From NCBI RefSeq assembly GCF_003417065.2, contig NZ_QVLT01000004.1:124001-188000 (forward strand): a DNA stretch of 64,000 bases, written 5' to 3'. Origin of the DNA: Hymenobacter lapidiphilus. GTDB lineage: Bacteria > Bacteroidota > Bacteroidia > Cytophagales > Hymenobacteraceae. How positions within the stretch are numbered: position 1 is the stretch's first letter; each line of letters begins with the position of its first letter. Made by a program: the position numbers and the translations under genes. The notes under the pieces are model-generated. The model had not been told where the DNA came from, ran no database searches, and worked only from the letters and a program-made list of their open reading frames with translations. Shown here one piece after another: positions 9,932-18,072 of the stretch.

Positions 9932-10051
9932 ATCGAGTTTTGAGATTAAGCCCACATTAGATTGAACATAGGGTTTTGTTGATAGATATGTCACGGGTAA
10001 TTATGGGGTTGCGCATTGCTTAGACGCACGGTTGTGTAGTCTTCAACCACT

Positions 10052-10089
10052 TGTTACATACTAGTAACGACCGTTGCTAGTATGTAACA
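10052..10089. repeat. 38-bp near-perfect palindrome, candidate recombination site or operator
   Basis: Two perfect 13-base arms (10052-10064 and 10077-10089) flank a 12-base core that is itself symmetric except for one base pair and the central dinucleotide AC (10070-10071). A palindrome with a non-palindromic 2-bp centre is the usual form of a serine-recombinase crossover site. It ends 7 bases before the promoter box of the recombinase gene, so it could equally be the operator for autoregulation. Confidence 0.6.
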
Positions 10090-10096
10090 GAAATCA

Positions 10097-10104
10097 TATC
10101 TTTG
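10097..10104 (+). promoter_or_regulatory. Bacteroidota -7 box of the serine recombinase
   Basis: TATCTTTG matches the TAnnTTTG consensus, with a TTG 20 bases upstream inside the palindrome as a -33 partner. Transcription would start near 10,110, which makes the ATG at 10131 the likely translation start rather than those further upstream. Confidence 0.55.
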
Positions 10105-10130
10105 TAATGATATCAACATCATCAGTAAGT

Positions 10131-11123
10131 ATGAAGACATACATCAGCTACATTCGAGTATCAACTGCAAAACAAGGTGCTAGCGGTTTAGGCTTGGAAG
10201 CTCAACGAGCAGCTGTAGCAGCTTATGTCAAAAGCACTGGTGAGATTGTACAGGAATATCTAGAAGTTGAAAGCGGTAAGAACAATGCCCGCCCAGTGCT
10301 TGGCAAAGCAATAGCGGATAGTAGGAAGAACGGACACACATTAGTTATTGCAAAACTTGATCGTTTATCACGTTCAGTTTCCTTCCTGTTCAGCTTACTG
10401 GATACCAAAGTTGATTTCGTTGCGGCAGATATACCTACGGCAAATACCTTGACTGTTGGTATGTTCGCCACCATTGCGCAACATGAGCGAGAAACCACTG
10501 TAGCCAGAACAAAGGCAGCCTTACAAGCTAAACGGGAAAGGGGTGAACCACTCGGTAACCTAAATAATCTAACTGATGCTGGTAGGGCGCTAGGTCGGGC
10601 TGTAATGCAAGAGAATGCACGTATAGCGGAGGCTAACGTTCAAGCATCATACTTAATCAAGCTGATCATGCAGCAGCAGCAGCAAAAGCCAACGTTACGA
10701 TCTGTAGCAGCAGTGTTGAACGCACAAGGTTATAAAACTAGGAGAGGTAGTGAGTTTACTGCTACTCAGGTTATGCGACTCTATAACCAAGTAGGAGCTG
10801 AAGCTGCTACTGAGACTGTAGCAGCTTCTACCTATCCTGCTGATCTGCTGAAGAACCTTGCTGACACTGTGCGTAACCGCACCGCTATCACCTTGCAGCA
10901 TGTTCTACAGGCTAACTCGTGGCATATTGACGGTTACGATCTGGTACTTGATGGTGTGGCTAGCAGTGATGTTGATGTTAAATCCCATAACACGTTACTA
11001 CGCTGCACCAGTACAGATGATGTAGCTGATGCACTAGAACGCATACTCTATCCTAGACGCTGGTATAAGAAGCATGGTGAACTGCAAGTCACTCAGGAAC
11101 AGATAGATGCTGCGTTCAGGTAA
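10131..11123 (+). CDS. serine recombinase (resolvase/invertase family)
   Basis: 330 residues from the chosen ATG. The N-terminal catalytic domain begins KTYISYIRVS with R9 and catalytic S11, and continues with the typical LVIAKLDRLSRS and QHERETTVARTKAALQAKRERGE (the E-helix region). A recombinase-like region with a predicted helix-turn-helix follows (TLRSVAAVLNAQGYKTRRGSEFT), then a less conserved tail of about 100 residues. Such enzymes cut both strands at a short palindromic site through a serine-DNA bond and resolve, invert or insert DNA. The 38-bp palindrome next to its promoter is the obvious candidate site. Upstream ATGs (10107) are in frame but lie at or before the predicted transcription start. 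Confidence 0.85.
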   Translation: MKTYISYIRVSTAKQGASGLGLEAQRAAVAAYVKSTGEIVQEYLEVESGKNNARPVLGKAIADSRKNGHTLVIAKLDRLSRSVSFLFSLLDTKVDFVAADIPTANTLTVGMFATIAQHERETTVARTKAALQAKRERGEPLGNLNNLTDAGRALGRAVMQENARIAEANVQASYLIKLIMQQQQQKPTLRSVAAVLNAQGYKTRRGSEFTATQVMRLYNQVGAEAATETVAASTYPADLLKNLADTVRNRTAITLQHVLQANSWHIDGYDLVLDGVASSDVDVKSHNTLLRCTSTDDVADALERILYPRRWYKKHGELQVTQEQIDAAFR

Positions 11124-11129
11124 ATTTAT

Positions 11130-11170
11130 GTTTACTTTTCTTGTGTAAAAGTAAACGATTGTTTACTTTT
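11130..11170. promoter_or_regulatory. three half-sites forming two alternative hairpins before hicA
   Basis: GTTTACTTTT (11130-11139), its complement AAAAGTAAAC (11147-11156) and a second GTTTACTTTT (11161-11170). The middle copy can pair with either outer copy: the right pair makes a 10-bp stem with a 4-base loop ending in a T-run, like a terminator. The layout suits a HicB operator, a terminator of the recombinase gene, or an attenuator. Confidence 0.55.
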
Positions 11171-11199
11171 GTCATGTTCACCAACAGTTAGCGCATGGC

Positions 11200-11394
11200 A
11201 TGACAATAACAGACCTGATTAGCAAGCTAGAAGCAGACGGATGGTTTTTAGCTCGTTCAGCCAAACATAAGACCTACGAGCATCCGACCAAGAAAACACT
11301 ATCGGGCAGACCTCTCATGGTACCACATGGTAGCAGCAAGGAACTCAAGATAGGCACACTAAATAACATACTGAAAGATGCGGGGCTGAAATAG
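11200..11394 (+). CDS. hicA: HicA-family mRNA interferase toxin
   Basis: A 64-residue dsRNA-binding-fold protein. It shows the HicA pattern: DLISKLEADGWFLARS, then a conserved catalytic histidine (H23) in KHKTYEHP, then VPHGS and KIGTLNNILKDAGL at the end. HicA toxins cleave mRNA and are neutralised by HicB. The usual GS before the histidine is replaced by SAK, so activity should be tested rather than assumed. hicB lies downstream in the common toxin-first order, and the triple half-site upstream is the likely autoregulatory region. Length is normal for the family. Confidence 0.85.
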   Translation: MTITDLISKLEADGWFLARSAKHKTYEHPTKKTLSGRPLMVPHGSSKELKIGTLNNILKDAGLK

Positions 11395-11455
11395 CCCCCA
11401 TTTTTCTATGCTTCAGAATTTCACATATATGTAATACTGAGGCTTTTCATACGAA

Positions 11456-11463
11456 TAGATTTG
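11456..11463 (+). promoter_or_regulatory. TAnnTTTG box between hicA and hicB
   Basis: TAGATTTG matches the -7 consensus; no clear -33 TTTG lies at the usual distance. A separate promoter for the antitoxin would help keep antitoxin in excess. Confidence 0.35.
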
Positions 11464-11554
11464 TACAAGTTGTAGTGTGCAAATCACCTAGCGCATGACT
11501 AATAATCCTAGTTATGCGGAAAATCTACAGCAAAATTCAAAAAGACCGCACAAA

Positions 11555-11932
11555 ATGAAAACCGTAAGCTTCTTGATCGAAAAGGTAGAGGGGGGCTATA
11601 CAGCCTACGCACAAGACTACAGTATCTTAGCAGAAGGTGATACATTAGAAGAGACGTATAAAGATGCTACTGAGGCATTTGAAGATCAGTGTGAGTATTT
11701 GAACGAGAGTCCTAATGATTATAGAATTGAGTTCAAATACGATTTGCCTACATTATTTGAAGTATATAAGATCGTAAACGTTGCTGCATTGGCTGAAAGA
11801 TTGAACATGAATAATAGTCTTATCAGCCAATATGTTACGGGTAAGAAAGAACCCTCAGCTAAGCAGAAACTACGAATAGAGCAAGGTTTGCATGAGTTTG
11901 CAAGAGAGTTGTTGAAGTTCTCTTTTGCCTAG
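11555..11932 (+). CDS. hicB: HicB-family antitoxin with C-terminal helix-turn-helix
   Basis: 125 residues from the ATG at 11555, where the HicB fold begins (KTVSFLIEKVEGGYTAYAQD). An in-frame ATG at 11495 would add 20 residues unlike the family. The N-terminal domain is the partly degraded RNase-H-like HicB fold that blocks the toxin. Residues about 70-125 are an XRE-type helix-turn-helix (VAALAERLNMNNSLISQYVTG) that binds the operator. It is paired with hicA 160 bp upstream and ends at a strong terminator. Confidence 0.82.
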   Translation: MKTVSFLIEKVEGGYTAYAQDYSILAEGDTLEETYKDATEAFEDQCEYLNESPNDYRIEFKYDLPTLFEVYKIVNVAALAERLNMNNSLISQYVTGKKEPSAKQKLRIEQGLHEFARELLKFSFA

Positions 11933-11964
11933 TATCTTTGCAGCCTCACACACCTATTAGTACG

Positions 11965-11997
11965 AAAGAGCCGGTATTGTAATGATATCGGCTCTTT
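11965..11997. terminator. bidirectional terminator between convergent genes
   Basis: A 9-bp perfect stem (11965-11973 with 11989-11997) extends inward with A-U and G-U pairs and ends in a T-run. It serves hicB on the plus strand and the gene ending at 12009 on the minus strand. Confidence 0.75.
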
Positions 11998-12008
11998 TCA
12001 TTGCCTCT

Positions 12009-13217
12009 TTATTTAGACAAGAAGTCAGCAAGAGGCTTATGCTTAGGATGTGATAGAAAAGTCATGTCTCTCCTAATCCCGTCACTTGTGGCTTCTTTGA
12101 ATACGAAGACGATACTAATAGACTCGGTAATAAGATGATTGAATAATTTGTAGTCGATATCTTTCTTGCCAATAGGTGAAAACATGGGTGTGTTAGGGCT
12201 ATGCCCTTTAGTTAAATCAATTTCTATAAAGATTATCTTGTTGAAATCAGATGGAGCGTCTTTATGCTGGCTAATCTTGCCTTGAACTTTGCTTAGTAGG
12301 TTCTGATTTGCTCTTTCAATAGGATGAATTTTCATGCCTGTTATAACAACTTGACCTCTTCTTACATCGGTTGGGTCTATTTCTGTATGAAAGGAAATTA
12401 TAGCTTTGTATACATCTTTTTTGTCTTCAACTTCTTGTTCATGGCTTGTTCCAAGGTGATAAGGTAATATTTCGATATCAAATTCATCTGATTGATACTT
12501 CTGAGGAATGTATATTGTTAAACCTTGAGTATTAAAACATTGCAAGTAGTTTTTATACAGTTGCCATATCATGCCTTTTGCTCTATCAATAGAGTCTGAA
12601 AGTGCTTTATTGGTTTTAAAACGTATATGACCACGAAACATCTTGTAGTCAACTATTTTGCTAGTAGCAAAAGCAGTTATCAGATACTCAGATATTTGCA
12701 ACATACTTTTGTTTATTGGCTCATCGACTCTACAGCATTCGACAAGATATTTATTGCCTGAAAATTCGAAATAATTATCGAGTGGTTTATTATTTCCGTT
12801 GCTATCGGTATAGCTAACTGTGGATATAGTTTGTATATTATTTGAAGTAAGAAACCTATCGATGTAAACTTCAAAAAGTAAATTACTCAAATTAGCATGT
12901 GAAATGTAGCCTTTTTTTGATTTTATCAGTATATGCGGAGTATGATCTTTTGCATACAATATTAGTAGTGCTAATTCATTGACTAGGTATATATCTTGCT
13001 CCTTGTCGCTACTGAGTAGATACACAAGGTAGTTTTCGTCATCAAATTTCTTAGTGCCAACTACGTAATCTCTAGGGTGAAAAAAAGCACGTAGAATGCT
13101 TTCAACTACTGTATTGAATTTATAAGGTTCGTCTAAAGGTTTGCCAAGTTTAAACTTCTTTACGCCAACATTTTCTTTCCATTCTTGAAGCAAGTCCTTG
13201 CCAGTATTAATCTTCAT
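12009..13217 (-). CDS. unknown protein, possible PD-(D/E)xK nuclease fold
   Basis: 402 residues, soluble. Around residues 108-165 the pattern LSNLLFEVYIDRFL...PLDNYFEFSGNKYLVECCR resembles a nuclease core: a helix with E, then D, a strand, and E followed by C-R. The usual catalytic lysine is not in place, so the match is weak and the protein may be inactive or unrelated. The C-terminal part (IIFIEIDLTKGH, ISIVFVFKEA) looks like a second alpha/beta segment. It converges with hicAB and is strongly AT-rich. No family name can be given. Confidence 0.7.
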   Translation of the reverse strand: MKINTGKDLLQEWKENVGVKKFKLGKPLDEPYKFNTVVESILRAFFHPRDYVVGTKKFDDENYLVYLLSSDKEQDIYLVNELALLILYAKDHTPHILIKSKKGYISHANLSNLLFEVYIDRFLTSNNIQTISTVSYTDSNGNNKPLDNYFEFSGNKYLVECCRVDEPINKSMLQISEYLITAFATSKIVDYKMFRGHIRFKTNKALSDSIDRAKGMIWQLYKNYLQCFNTQGLTIYIPQKYQSDEFDIEILPYHLGTSHEQEVEDKKDVYKAIISFHTEIDPTDVRRGQVVITGMKIHPIERANQNLLSKVQGKISQHKDAPSDFNKIIFIEIDLTKGHSPNTPMFSPIGKKDIDYKLFNHLITESISIVFVFKEATSDGIRRDMTFLSHPKHKPLADFLSK

Positions 13218-13285
13218 ATGCAGTTTGTATATAAGGCTTGATTAAAGATACAAAAGCCTGTGCTGAGAAAGTACAGGCTCTTACA

Positions 13286-13583
13286 CTAGGCTAGGCAGAG
13301 TTCATCATCGTTGGTATCATCATGCTCGCTCTTAGCTGCCTGAACCCTGATACGTTCCGCATCAGCACCGATCAGTTCACGTAGCTCAGTACACTTGTCA
13401 AGAATCTCTTGTTGCTTAGAGCGTATCTCAGTGCGGTTCGTGGCTAACTCAGGATGATGTATGGTTATTAGAGTCAACAAGACGTTGCATCACATCCTTG
13501 ATGCTCTTGACCTTCAGCCTCTTTATCTCTTGTAGTGTGGTGGTGTAGAACTTGATAGTTCTAAGATTACTCATGTTATTCAT
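13286..13583 (-). pseudogene. small coiled-coil gene split by a +1 frameshift
   Basis: Two overlapping minus-strand frames. The first runs from ATG 13583 to a stop at 13449 (44 residues, LRTIKFYTTTLQEIKRLKV...). The second is open from 13480 to 13286 (KQQEILDKCTELREL...) and lacks an ATG of its own, starting only at TTG. Read through with a one-base shift near 13450-13480 they make one protein of about 95 residues with a helical, coiled-coil-like character. This is either a recent frameshift or, less likely, programmed shifting. Function unknown. Confidence 0.45.
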
Positions 13584-13731
13584 AGTAGTTAGATGTTTAA
13601 CGTATATCAGTATCTAAAACTGATAAACCACTTTTGATGATGAAAACCACAAAATACTTTAACTACTTATATCTGCTATAATCTAGTTGATGATCAAGAT
13701 GCTATCTTGCTCAAAATCTTACTGACTACTC

Positions 13732-14340
13732 ATGCTACTTCAAACAGCACCTTTTTTATCTACAGCTACTATAGTTACTATAACTGTCTCAGTTATAGGT
13801 GGTCTGATTCTATGGCTGCTAGATAAAGCTTATACGGCACGTAAGAAGCGGAATGAAGCGAAGAATGCGCAGCCTAAACTAGCAGTACGGTTAGAATTTC
13901 TAACAAGGGGTAGAATGAATGAAGGTATTTCCCACCTAAATAATTTTACGCCCGATACCGTTGTTGATGCAGGTAAATTGAACGAAATAATAATCAATTT
14001 TAAACTTGATTGGGATTTTGCAATGCACATCACCAATCAATCAGATGCGCCAGCTTATAAGATTAAATTAGTGGTGCCTGAAACAAAAGGTAGATTCATA
14101 GTGAAAAAAGAGATTGATTATACTAAGCCGTTTGTGCATGGTGAAACCAGAGCGCATGAAATCAAAGTTGTTCAGTATTTTGTGGGCACTAGTGTAGAGG
14201 CAGATGTTATATTAAGTCAAAAGCCATTTACTGAAATCGTACTTGAGTACGAAAACTCAGTAGGCTCAAGATTTGCAACATCATTCTTTCCTAAAGAAAC
14301 TGAAGAGAGTAATAAGAACATCTATAGAGTTGTGGCATAA
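13732..14340 (+). CDS. membrane-anchored protein, first of a related pair
   Basis: 202 residues. One membrane helix (about 12-32, TIVTITVSVIGGLILWLL) is followed by a basic stretch AYTARKKRNEAKN, so the rest is probably cytoplasmic. The soluble part (about 48-195) looks rich in beta-strands and ends IVLEYENSVGSRFATSFFP. The next gene shares this layout and the end motif. No known family recognised. The pair starts 21 bases apart on one transcript. Confidence 0.65.
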   Translation: MLLQTAPFLSTATIVTITVSVIGGLILWLLDKAYTARKKRNEAKNAQPKLAVRLEFLTRGRMNEGISHLNNFTPDTVVDAGKLNEIIINFKLDWDFAMHITNQSDAPAYKIKLVVPETKGRFIVKKEIDYTKPFVHGETRAHEIKVVQYFVGTSVEADVILSQKPFTEIVLEYENSVGSRFATSFFPKETEESNKNIYRVVA

Positions 14341-14361
14341 TAATTCATTGGTATAGTTTGT

Positions 14362-14934
14362 ATGGGATTTTTTGATTTTGCCTCAATAGGTGACCATAAA
14401 GATTTTGATAGGTATGAAAATCTTTATAAGGCGCTGATATGGATTCTTGGTGGCTTATCTCAAGTAATTATAAGCTATTTTAAATCAAGATGGAATAAAC
14501 CAAAGTTGATGATCAACTTGGTGAATCCAAATAATGGTAGAAGTGACCTTTCTTCTGGTCTTTGTCGAATTGTTTATAATTTCTCATTCGATATTATAAA
14601 CCAACGGCAATTAGCTGCTCACCATGTCTCTGTTGATAGTTATGAATTGATTGATGAACTAGTTGGAAAAGTTAAGTTGCTGCATACAACTGAAATCAGT
14701 TATTTAACCATATTCAGTTACAATGCTGCTCAGAACTTTACTATGCGTATTGAGGCTGATGTAGATGCCGAACTTGCTGATAGAATGATAGATGTGAACC
14801 CAATTAAACAGTTGACTCTTGAATACCAGAACGAATCTGGTGCTTCATTCAAAACCATATTTTATCCGTACGTTACTGATATAAGCAAGAAGCATAAGTA
14901 CAGGAGACGGATTGTGTTTAATTGGTGGTTATAA
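14362..14934 (+). CDS. membrane-anchored protein, second of a related pair
   Basis: 190 residues. A hydrophobic helix lies at about 25-43 (LIWILGGLSQVIISYF), then KSRWNKPKLMINL, matching QPKLAVRL in the previous protein. It ends LTLEYQNESGASFKTIFYP, which aligns with the end motif of the first gene. The two therefore look like diverged tandem duplicates. The gap to the previous gene is 21 bases. Function unknown; paired membrane-anchored sensors are one possibility. Confidence 0.65.
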   Translation: MGFFDFASIGDHKDFDRYENLYKALIWILGGLSQVIISYFKSRWNKPKLMINLVNPNNGRSDLSSGLCRIVYNFSFDIINQRQLAAHHVSVDSYELIDELVGKVKLLHTTEISYLTIFSYNAAQNFTMRIEADVDAELADRMIDVNPIKQLTLEYQNESGASFKTIFYPYVTDISKKHKYRRRIVFNWWL

Positions 14935-15069
14935 TAGGAAGGTTTTAAACCTTATCGCACGCTTCCTTATTGTAAATGCACTAGCTCACTGGTAACACAT
15001 CTATTGTAGTGCCACTCACTTCAGACTAATCTGCCATCATCTACACTTACCTTGCTGCATTATCAATCA

Positions 15070-15543
15070 TCAGGATTCAGCTATCAATTTATTAGCATGA
15101 AAAAGTTGTACATGATCCAAGATGGTGGGGATGAGGGTCTCATGAGGTTGTAGAATAGAAGATACATTATAGTAAACCGCTTCGTCTGGTGTTTCAGCAT
15201 TGAATGTCACTTGGTTTATTCCTTCAAGCTTGAGCGCAGTCAGCTTCGTTTGTATCACGGAGAAGAAAATTAGCAAGGTGGTGAGATCGGGGATACCACC
15301 AAAAACCAATGAGATTTTGGCTCCCTGCTGTGTAAAGCCAAACCCAGCTGGTAAATCAGCCATACTGATACCATACACATCATGCAGGTAGTAAAAGAAG
15401 GCTTCTGCATTGATCGGAGGTGTAGGCTCAGGTTCAACAGCCAGTGAGTCAATGTCTTGCTGGGAAATATTCTGAAGAGCTATTTCCGCTTCATAGGCTT
15501 CATACGTTTTCATATGTTGCAATGGGATAGATGTCTGATTCAT
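15070..15543 (-). CDS. unknown acidic protein
   Basis: 157 residues with no signal or membrane segment. The N-terminus is acidic with a Pro-rich linker (VEPEPTPP). The remainder looks alpha/beta with ADLPAGFGFTQQGAKISLVFGG and a C-terminal helical part. It starts 9 bases after the small helix-turn-helix gene ends, so the two form an operon. A start at the internal ATG 15513 is possible. I do not recognise the family. Confidence 0.6.
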   Translation of the reverse strand: MNQTSIPLQHMKTYEAYEAEIALQNISQQDIDSLAVEPEPTPPINAEAFFYYLHDVYGISMADLPAGFGFTQQGAKISLVFGGIPDLTTLLIFFSVIQTKLTALKLEGINQVTFNAETPDEAVYYNVSSILQPHETLIPTILDHVQLFHANKLIAES

Positions 15544-15552
15544 TAATAGATG

Positions 15553-15744
15553 TTATAATTTATATAATATGGTGTGTACGTCGCGCAGGAGGAAGTAGAA
15601 GCGGGTGTCTTCCACAATAACATTGAGTTGCTCTTTCGCTAGAAGCCGTTGTAGACGTGTTAAGGGGATATTGTATAATTCAGCTATCTGCTTGCGTGTA
15701 ACGTATTCCTCGCTATCGTAATAGTGCTTAACTTTATAGATCAT
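15553..15744 (-). CDS. small helix-turn-helix protein
   Basis: 63 residues from ATG 15744. RKQIAELYNIPLTRLQRLL is a good helix-turn-helix, followed by a short beta-hairpin VIVEDTRFYFL. The frame is open further upstream to 15963, but that would overlap the divergent ADP-ribosylglycohydrolase gene by 100 bases, so the internal start is preferred. It is first in an operon with the gene at 15070 and may regulate it or its divergent neighbour. Confidence 0.5.
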   Translation of the reverse strand: MIYKVKHYYDSEEYVTRKQIAELYNIPLTRLQRLLAKEQLNVIVEDTRFYFLLRDVHTILYKL

Positions 15745-15862
15745 GTAGTACAACGGTTTACCTATATATATAATGTATAAGGTGCGTTTCGGTGCAGTGT
15801 CTACCGCATGAATCCTTGATCTGTTGAGATGGGTGTAGAAGAAGAGAACTTTAAACTTTAAT

Positions 15863-16828
15863 ATGAACAAAGACAGGATCACCACGATAACCAAGCGCTT
15901 GCTACTTGCCATTGCTACTGCTGATGCATTAGGAGTACCCGTAGAATTTGAGCCCCGGTACAATCGACAAATAGATCCTGTGAGTGGTATGAGAGGATTC
16001 GGGACGTTTCAACAACCGGCAGGGACGTGGAGTGATGATTTTTCTCTCACAGCTGCGACCATAGAATCCTTCATCCATGCTGGACCCAACCAAATTGATG
16101 TTGAAGATTTAGGCAGACGCTTCAGAAATTGGCTGGACTATGATTACTGGACCGTCGATGGTGTGTTCGATGTGGGTATCGCCACTCGTGCTGCCATTGA
16201 GCGAATGCGGGAAGGGTGCCGCGCTGAAGAGGCTGGTGGAGTTGATGAGTATGACAATGGCAACGGAGCATTGATGAGAATACTACCGTTGCTGCTGCAC
16301 CCCTTGTATCAAGCAGGAAACGCATCAAAACGGCAAACGCTCATCGGTCAGGTTGCCAGTGTGACCCACCGTCACCCCCGTTCTACGCTAGCGTGTTTTA
16401 TCTACCTTGAACTCGCAGACCAACTTTTGCAGGGAGTGGGCAAGATGGAAGCATACACACATGTTTGTGATAGCATTTCATCAACGCTTTCACATGAGTT
16501 GACACACGAGCTAGGGCACTTCACCCAAGTGCTGGATGGAAACTTACATCTATTGCCAGTAAGTCAGATCCAATCATCAGGATATGTAATTCACACACTT
16601 TCAGCAGCTATCTGGTGTTTGCTGAAGAATGTAGGGTTTACCGACACAGCGTTGGCAGCCGTGAATCTTGGAGGTGATACGGATACTACTGCTGCTACAG
16701 CAGCACCACTAAGTGTTCTAGCCGCAGATGAAAATGATATCATCATTCCAGCCTGGCTGCAAGTAGTTGCTAAACGTGATAATATTGAAGATTTGGCGGA
16801 TCGGTTCATCGCAAGAATGTGGGCATGA
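15863..16828 (+). CDS. ADP-ribosylglycohydrolase family protein
   Basis: 321 residues, one ARH/DraG fold throughout. GTWSDDFSLT (54-63) carries the metal-binding S/T-D-D, NGNGALMR supports ribose binding, and VNLGGDTDTTAA near residue 280 carries the second D-x-D-T metal site. Enzymes of this family remove ADP-ribose from proteins, nucleic acids or small molecules and can counter ADP-ribosylating toxins. No ADP-ribosyltransferase is visible nearby, so the substrate is open. A secreted small protein follows 16 bases later. Confidence 0.88.
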   Translation: MNKDRITTITKRLLLAIATADALGVPVEFEPRYNRQIDPVSGMRGFGTFQQPAGTWSDDFSLTAATIESFIHAGPNQIDVEDLGRRFRNWLDYDYWTVDGVFDVGIATRAAIERMREGCRAEEAGGVDEYDNGNGALMRILPLLLHPLYQAGNASKRQTLIGQVASVTHRHPRSTLACFIYLELADQLLQGVGKMEAYTHVCDSISSTLSHELTHELGHFTQVLDGNLHLLPVSQIQSSGYVIHTLSAAIWCLLKNVGFTDTALAAVNLGGDTDTTAATAAPLSVLAADENDIIIPAWLQVVAKRDNIEDLADRFIARMWA

Positions 16829-16844
16829 TCAACGTTGTTGGTTC

Positions 16845-17318
16845 ATGCTTAAATCTTTATTACTGATTGGTGTCCTCTTGTTCGCGGTAGACGCTTACAG
16901 CCAAAGACCTTCACCTGCATTCAAGCCCGCATGTGACTTAAAACGGTTGAATGAGGAATATGCAAAATTGCTTTACGCAAAACGAAGATTAGTCAATCCC
17001 AAGGCTAAGCTAGTGGTGTTTGATGTTGCAATGTTGTCGAATGCCACATTGCACAATAAGGCAATGGATGAGAGAGATAAACTCTATCACTCCGACCAAG
17101 CAAAAAGTGTTGAGCTAATTGGGATGAGTACTGAATTCATCAATTTACAGCGTGACCCCAAGCGGATTGCAGAGCATATCTGGACCATCTTCAATAGTTC
17201 GTTCAAGGGACATTGCGAAGCTCAGGAGGATGGTGAGAGATACCGAATCGCAATAAGCTGTAGCCAGAAATACTTCGTGGTGCGAATGCAGCCTATTCCA
17301 GTGATGTATGGATATTAG
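16845..17318 (+). CDS. small secreted protein of unknown function
   Basis: 157 residues from ATG 16845, chosen because the next residues LKSLLLIGVLLFAVDAYSQ form a signal peptide with a probable cut after SQ. The frame is open upstream but would overlap the previous gene. The mature part has two helix-rich stretches and two cysteines in ...GHCEAQ and ...ISCSQ. It follows the ADP-ribosylglycohydrolase gene by 16 bases and is probably co-transcribed. No family recognised. Confidence 0.6.
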   Translation: MLKSLLLIGVLLFAVDAYSQRPSPAFKPACDLKRLNEEYAKLLYAKRRLVNPKAKLVVFDVAMLSNATLHNKAMDERDKLYHSDQAKSVELIGMSTEFINLQRDPKRIAEHIWTIFNSSFKGHCEAQEDGERYRIAISCSQKYFVVRMQPIPVMYGY

Positions 17319-17727
17319 ACATTTACATACATCCAACCGTGAAAAACACGTAACAGACTTTTTATGGCACTACACAGCAGATCCGTGAACGGTGTGCCTT
17401 AATAGTTTACCGACTTGGGTGTGAGAGCGGTAGTTGTCAAACCAGTTGCGGACGTTCCTCTGGTGCATATTGACGAATACGAGTTTTACAGGTGCTATTT
17501 CAGCATCAGTAAATATTGGTCGGCGATATAAATACTACGGCTACAATAGCATTAGTTATTCTCGCAACCGATGAGGCTAATAATAGAGATATGAATGGCT
17601 TAGCGGGTTGGTTAAATAATCATCTATTGAGGAGATAGCAGGTAGGGTTATTTCAAAAGCATGGATTTGATGTGATTAAAACACACCAAATCCATGACAT
17701 TCATAACGCCTATTAGTAGTTGGGAAT
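17319..17727. other. gene-poor stretch with a possible coding remnant
   Basis: On the minus strand about 17370-17530 is open for some 54 codons (…HQRNVRNWFDNYRSHT…) but is bounded by stops and has only an internal ATG, so it may be a decayed gene fragment. The rest shows only the hairpin at 17660-17696. Confidence 0.3.
17660..17696. terminator. 10-bp perfect hairpin, possible terminator
   Basis: CATGGATTTG (17660-17669) pairs with CAAATCCATG (17687-17696) across a 17-base loop. It lies 31 bases beyond the end of the minus-strand gene at 17728. No long T-run follows, so function is uncertain. Confidence 0.4.
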
Positions 17728-18072
17728 TTATAAAGAGAGTGATTGCATAATTATTTTTATCTTGGATTTGCGTTCGAGTGATTTTGTTTCATTTTCTATG
17801 TAAATCTTGCAATGAGGTTGGTCAAAGTAATAGTAGTCACAACGGTTGTAATGGCAAAAACGCATCATTAGAACTTTTTCATTTACCTCGAGTGCTTTAG
17901 CTATGATTTTAATATTACTTGCATCTAGTATGTAACGGATGCCAAGTCTGTCATTTACAAACAAATAAGATCCTGCGCAGTTGCCCATTTTGGCTCTAGG
18001 TGACTTAGCACGTGAAATTTTTTGAAGAGCCTTCAATAATTCGAGTTTAGTCGGATATGAGATGATGTTCAT
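17728..18072 (-). CDS. unknown small basic protein
   Basis: 114 residues from ATG 18072; the frame is open further upstream, but MNIISYPTKLELLKAL reads as a natural N-terminus. The middle has two cysteine-containing segments (GNCAGSYLF and MRFCHYNRCDYYYF...HCKIYI). The C-H-C-H spacing might bind metal, but no known finger matches. The tail is Lys-rich. Island-like AT-rich composition. No family recognised. Confidence 0.5.
   Translation of the reverse strand: MNIISYPTKLELLKALQKISRAKSPRAKMGNCAGSYLFVNDRLGIRYILDASNIKIIAKALEVNEKVLMMRFCHYNRCDYYYFDQPHCKIYIENETKSLERKSKIKIIMQSLSL

Noticed and set aside
10670..10685. CAG-type triplet run in the serine recombinase gene
   Set aside because: A short Gln run in coding sequence, too short to be a notable repeat.
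17935..17946. Second copy of the 12-base half-site CTAGTATGTAAC from the serine-recombinase palindrome
   Set aside because: It lies inside a coding frame, has no matching second arm, and a 12-base match in a scan of this size is only mildly unlikely.
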